Source: Elioraea sp051860475 (lineage in GTDB: Bacteria > Pseudomonadota > Alphaproteobacteria > Acetobacterales > Acetobacteraceae). Taken from it: a stretch of 64,000 nucleotides of DNA. Of this stretch, positions 61,609 through 64,000 are shown piece after piece; within the stretch, counting starts at the first letter, position 1, and each line of letters opens with the position of its first letter. The notes beneath the pieces were generated by a model that was not told the DNA's origin, searched no databases, and saw only the letters and a program-made list of their open reading frames with translations. A program made the position numbers and the translations under genes. The stretch is taken from assembly GCF_051860475.1 (NCBI RefSeq), contig NZ_JBHYDW010000007.1:1-64000 (forward strand). Direction: 5' to 3'.

Positions 61609-62592
61609 ATGACCTACGACCTCCTCGGCATCGGCAACGCCATCGTCGACGTGCTGGCGCGCTGCGACGACGCCTTCATCTCGGCGCACGGCCTGAACAA
61701 CGGCGCGATGACCCTGATCGACGCCGCCCGCGCCGAGGCGCTGTATGCCGCAATGCCCCCGGCCGTCGAGGTCTCGGGCGGGTCGGCGGCGAACACCATG
61801 GCGGCGTTCGCGAGCCTCGGCGGTCGCGGCGCCTTCATCGGCAAGGTGGCGAACGACCAGCTCGGCGCCGTGTTCCGCCACGACATCCGTGCCGCCGGGG
61901 TCGCCTTCGAGACCCCGGCCGCGAACGGCGGCGCGCCCACCGCGCGCTGCCTGATCCTGGTCACGCCGGACGCGCAGCGCACCATGAACACCTTCCTCGG
62001 CGCCTGCGTCGGCCTGTCGGAGGCGGATGTGGACGAGGCGACGGTCGCCGGCGCGGCCGTGACCTATCTCGAGGGCTACCTGTTCGACCCGCCGGCCGCC
62101 CAGGCCGCCTTCCGCAAGGCCGCGCGCGTCGCCCATGCGGCCGGACGCCAGGTGGCGCTGACGCTGTCCGACCCGTTCTGCGTCGCCCGCCACCGTGCGG
62201 CGTTCCGCTCGCTCGTGGCCGACGAGATCGACGTCCTGTTCGCCAACGAGCATGAGGTCCTGTCGCTCTACGAGGTCGCGAGCTTCGAGGACGCCGTCGC
62301 CGCCGTGCGCGCCGAGACGCGGGTGGCCTGCCTCACCCGCAGCGAGAAGGGCAGCGTGATCGTCGCCGACGGTGCCGTGCACACGATCGCGGCGGAGCCG
62401 ACCACGGTGGTGGACACCACCGGCGCCGGCGACGCCTACGCCGCCGGGTTCCTCGCCGGGCTGGTGCGCAGCCGGCCCCTGGCGGAGTGCGGCGTGATGG
62501 CCTCGGTGGCCGCCGCCGAGGCGATCAGCCATTTCGGCGCACGGCCGGTGGCCCCGCTGGCGCAGCTCGTGAAGGATCGCCTGACGGCCTGA
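61609..62592 (+). CDS. PfkB family carbohydrate/adenosine kinase
   Basis: 327 residues from the ATG at 61609 with a GGAG upstream. PfkB motifs: VSGGSAANTMAAFASLGGR with GAFIGKVANDQLG near 57-84, and the ATP/anion-hole motif DTTGAGDAYAAGFLAGL near 269-285 with catalytic Asp in GAGD. LTLSDPFCVARH and LFANEHEVLSLY are typical of the adenosine-kinase-like branch found in alphaproteobacteria. Expected to phosphorylate adenosine or a sugar; which one is inferred. Confidence 0.85.
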   Translation: MTYDLLGIGNAIVDVLARCDDAFISAHGLNNGAMTLIDAARAEALYAAMPPAVEVSGGSAANTMAAFASLGGRGAFIGKVANDQLGAVFRHDIRAAGVAFETPAANGGAPTARCLILVTPDAQRTMNTFLGACVGLSEADVDEATVAGAAVTYLEGYLFDPPAAQAAFRKAARVAHAAGRQVALTLSDPFCVARHRAAFRSLVADEIDVLFANEHEVLSLYEVASFEDAVAAVRAETRVACLTRSEKGSVIVADGAVHTIAAEPTTVVDTTGAGDAYAAGFLAGLVRSRPLAECGVMASVAAAEAISHFGARPVAPLAQLVKDRLTA

Positions 62593-62601
62593 TGCCCCCT
62601 C

Positions 62602-62657
62602 GGCCCGCATCCGTCACAGGACAGCAACACTGACTTTTCACTCGCGGAATGCGGGCC
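62602..62657 (+). promoter_or_regulatory. Inverted repeat in the typA leader
   Basis: GGCCCGCAT (62602-62610) and ATGCGGGCC (62649-62657) are perfect 9-base complements 38 bases apart, in the 117-base gap between the PfkB gene and typA. The spacer is AT-richer (CTGACTTTTCACTC) than the surroundings. Could terminate the kinase message or be a leader hairpin for typA. Confidence 0.35.
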
Positions 62658-62709
62658 ATCCCCTTATGTGTGCGGCGCAGCAGAGCGCCCCGCTGGGGCA
62701 GAGGACGAC

Positions 62710-64000
62710 ATGATGGATATCCGCAACATCGCGATCATCGCGCACGTCGATCACGGCAAGACGACCCTGGTGGACCAGCTTCTCCGCCAGTCCGGCGCGT
62801 TCCGCGAGAACCAGCAGGTCGCCGAGCGCGCGCTCGACCGCAACGACCTCGAACGCGAGCGGGGCATCACCATCCTCGCCAAGTGCACCTCGGTGGTGTG
62901 GAAGGGCGTGCGGATCAACATCGTCGACACGCCCGGCCACGCCGATTTCGGCGGCGAGGTCGAGCGCATCCTGAACATGGTGGACGGCGCGATCGTGCTG
63001 GTGGACGCCGCCGAGGGTCCGCTGCCGCAGACCAAGTTCGTGGTCGGCAAGGCGCTCGCGCGCGGGCTGAGGCCGATCGTGGTGGTGAACAAGGTGGACC
63101 GGCAGGACGCCCGCCCCGACGAGGTGCACAACGAGGTGTTTGACCTGTTCGCCGCGTTGGGCGCGTCCGACGAGCAGCTCGACTTCCCGATGCTCTACGC
63201 CTCGGGCCGGCAGGGCTGGGCGGACGTGGCGTTGGATGGGCCAAAGCGCGATCTCTCGGCGCTGTTCGATCTCGTGCTGTCGCACGTGAAGGCGCCGGCG
63301 CTCGACAAGGATGCGCCGTTCGCGATGGCGGCCACCATCCTCGACTACGACAACTTCCTCGGCCGCGTGCTGACCGGGCGGCTGGAGCAGGGCCGCGCGC
63401 GCGTGAACATGCCGTTGAAGGTTCTGCGGGCGGACGGTTCGGTGATCGAGACGGGTCGGCTGTCCAGGCTGATGTCGTTCCGCGGGCTCGAGCGCGTGCC
63501 GGTGGACGAGGCCGAGGCGGGCGACATCATCGCGATCGCGGGTCTCGCCGAGGCAACGGTGCCCGACACGATCTGCGCGCCCGAGCAGACCGCGCCGCTG
63601 CCGGCGATCCCGGTCGATCCGCCGACGCTGTCGATGACGTTCCGGATCAATGACGGCCCGCTCGGCGGGCGCGAGGGCAAGAAGGTGACGTCCCGCCAGA
63701 TCCGCGACCGGCTGTATCGCGAGGCCGAGGGCAATGTCGCGATCAAGGTGAAGGACAGCGAGGAGGTCGAGGCGTTCGAGGTCGCCGGCCGCGGCGAGTT
63801 GCAGCTTGGCGTGCTGATCGAGACCATGCGTCGCGAGGGGTTCGAGCTGACGATCGGCCGGCCGCGCGTGATCCTGAAGCGCGACGAGGCGACCGGCGAG
63901 CGGCTCGAGCCGTTCGAGGAGGTGCTGATCGATGTCGACGAGCAGCACTCGGGCGTGGTGGTCGAGAAGATGTCGTTGCGCAAGGGCGAGCTGCGCGACA
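62710..64000 (+). CDS. typA: Translational GTPase TypA/BipA (partial, runs off window)
   Basis: 430 codons are present of a protein that is normally about 605. GTPase motifs: G1 AHVDHGKTT at 11-19, G2 ERGITI with LAKCTSVVW, G3 DTPGHADFGGEVERIL, G4 NKVDRQ. Then domain II and domain III (SRQIRDRLYREAEGNVAIKV, VAGRGELQLGVLIETMRREG), the latter typical of TypA rather than LepA or EF-G. It assists ribosome assembly and stress growth, especially at low temperature. GAGGA precedes the ATG at 62710; a second in-frame ATG at 62713 is equally possible. Confidence 0.93.
   Translation, partial: MMDIRNIAIIAHVDHGKTTLVDQLLRQSGAFRENQQVAERALDRNDLERERGITILAKCTSVVWKGVRINIVDTPGHADFGGEVERILNMVDGAIVLVDAAEGPLPQTKFVVGKALARGLRPIVVVNKVDRQDARPDEVHNEVFDLFAALGASDEQLDFPMLYASGRQGWADVALDGPKRDLSALFDLVLSHVKAPALDKDAPFAMAATILDYDNFLGRVLTGRLEQGRARVNMPLKVLRADGSVIETGRLSRLMSFRGLERVPVDEAEAGDIIAIAGLAEATVPDTICAPEQTAPLPAIPVDPPTLSMTFRINDGPLGGREGKKVTSRQIRDRLYREAEGNVAIKVKDSEEVEAFEVAGRGELQLGVLIETMRREGFELTIGRPRVILKRDEATGERLEPFEEVLIDVDEQHSGVVVEKMSLRKGELRD

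Noticed and set aside
59601..62255. 884-codon plus-strand frame
   Set aside because: Antisense to the SLC13 permease and out of frame with the PfkB kinase.
1..64000. tRNA, rRNA, insertion sequences, prophage or integrase genes
   Set aside because: None recognised on either strand; the only sign of transfer is the restriction-modification island at 6025-7782.

Overview
The window is very GC-rich, almost fully coding DNA with short intergenic gaps, frequent ATGA/GTGA stop-start overlaps and common GTG starts. Gene content points to an alphaproteobacterium, most likely of the Rhodospirillales/Acetobacteraceae type: an NDUFA12-like complex I accessory protein next to an MlaD protein and a DUF2155 protein, a TRAP carrier, many ABC importers for organic and amino acids, an RlmM-type methyltransferase and TypA/BipA. 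No rRNA, tRNA, CRISPR array or insertion sequence was found.

Layout. 1-3203 (minus): TRAP dicarboxylate-type transporter dctPQM, whose large permease is broken by one in-frame amber codon, followed by a partial Asp/Glu racemase/maleate isomerase-like gene. 3336-5853: rlmM-like methyltransferase and a DUF423 membrane protein, then a divergent TetR regulator (with a visible palindromic operator) and a Nudix hydrolase. 6025-7782: a lower-GC two-gene island, a beta-class DNA methyltransferase and a probable nuclease, likely a restriction-modification system. 8098-11612: small unknown gene, DUF2225-like protein, periplasmic M48 protease, Crp-type regulator. 11766-17439: complete dipeptide/oligopeptide ABC operon with a REP-like palindrome cluster after the binding-protein gene. 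17555-20967: circularly permuted ATP-grasp/alpha-E fusion plus transglutaminase. 20981-24950 (minus): Fbp-type ABC importer, divergent from a TIM-barrel isomerase.

26054-32148 is a tight five-gene run: an animal-type haem peroxidase/fatty-acid dioxygenase with a cyclooxygenase-like Tyr-x-x-His, a 292-residue protein with P450-like traces, an Old Yellow Enzyme, a membrane-anchored di-haem cytochrome c and a small membrane protein. This order (dioxygenase, possible P450, OYE) resembles the logic of oxylipin biosynthesis and is the best candidate here for an undescribed system. It converges on a Ser/Thr kinase paired with a haem-c/HAMP membrane sensor (32151-34438).

34645-47742 is one long plus-strand run: a branched-chain amino-acid-type ABC transporter (livG, livH, livM, binding protein, livF) interleaved with an acyl-CoA synthetase and a PaaK-like ligase, leading into isovaleryl-CoA dehydrogenase and both subunits of methylcrotonyl-CoA carboxylase. 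This is an uptake-activation-oxidation module for leucine/isovalerate-type acids. 47752-54220 holds two small minus-strand genes, hydantoinase/oxoprolinase hyuB-hyuA, an AraC regulator and two small plus-strand genes. 54225-55687 (minus) is the NDUFA12-mlaD-unknown-DUF2155 cluster. 55877-64000 holds an unidentified Ala-rich protein, RidA, a class V aminotransferase, a small secreted protein, an SLC13 permease with TrkA-C domains, a 385-base gene-free region with nested complementary arms, a PfkB kinase and the start of typA, which runs off the window.
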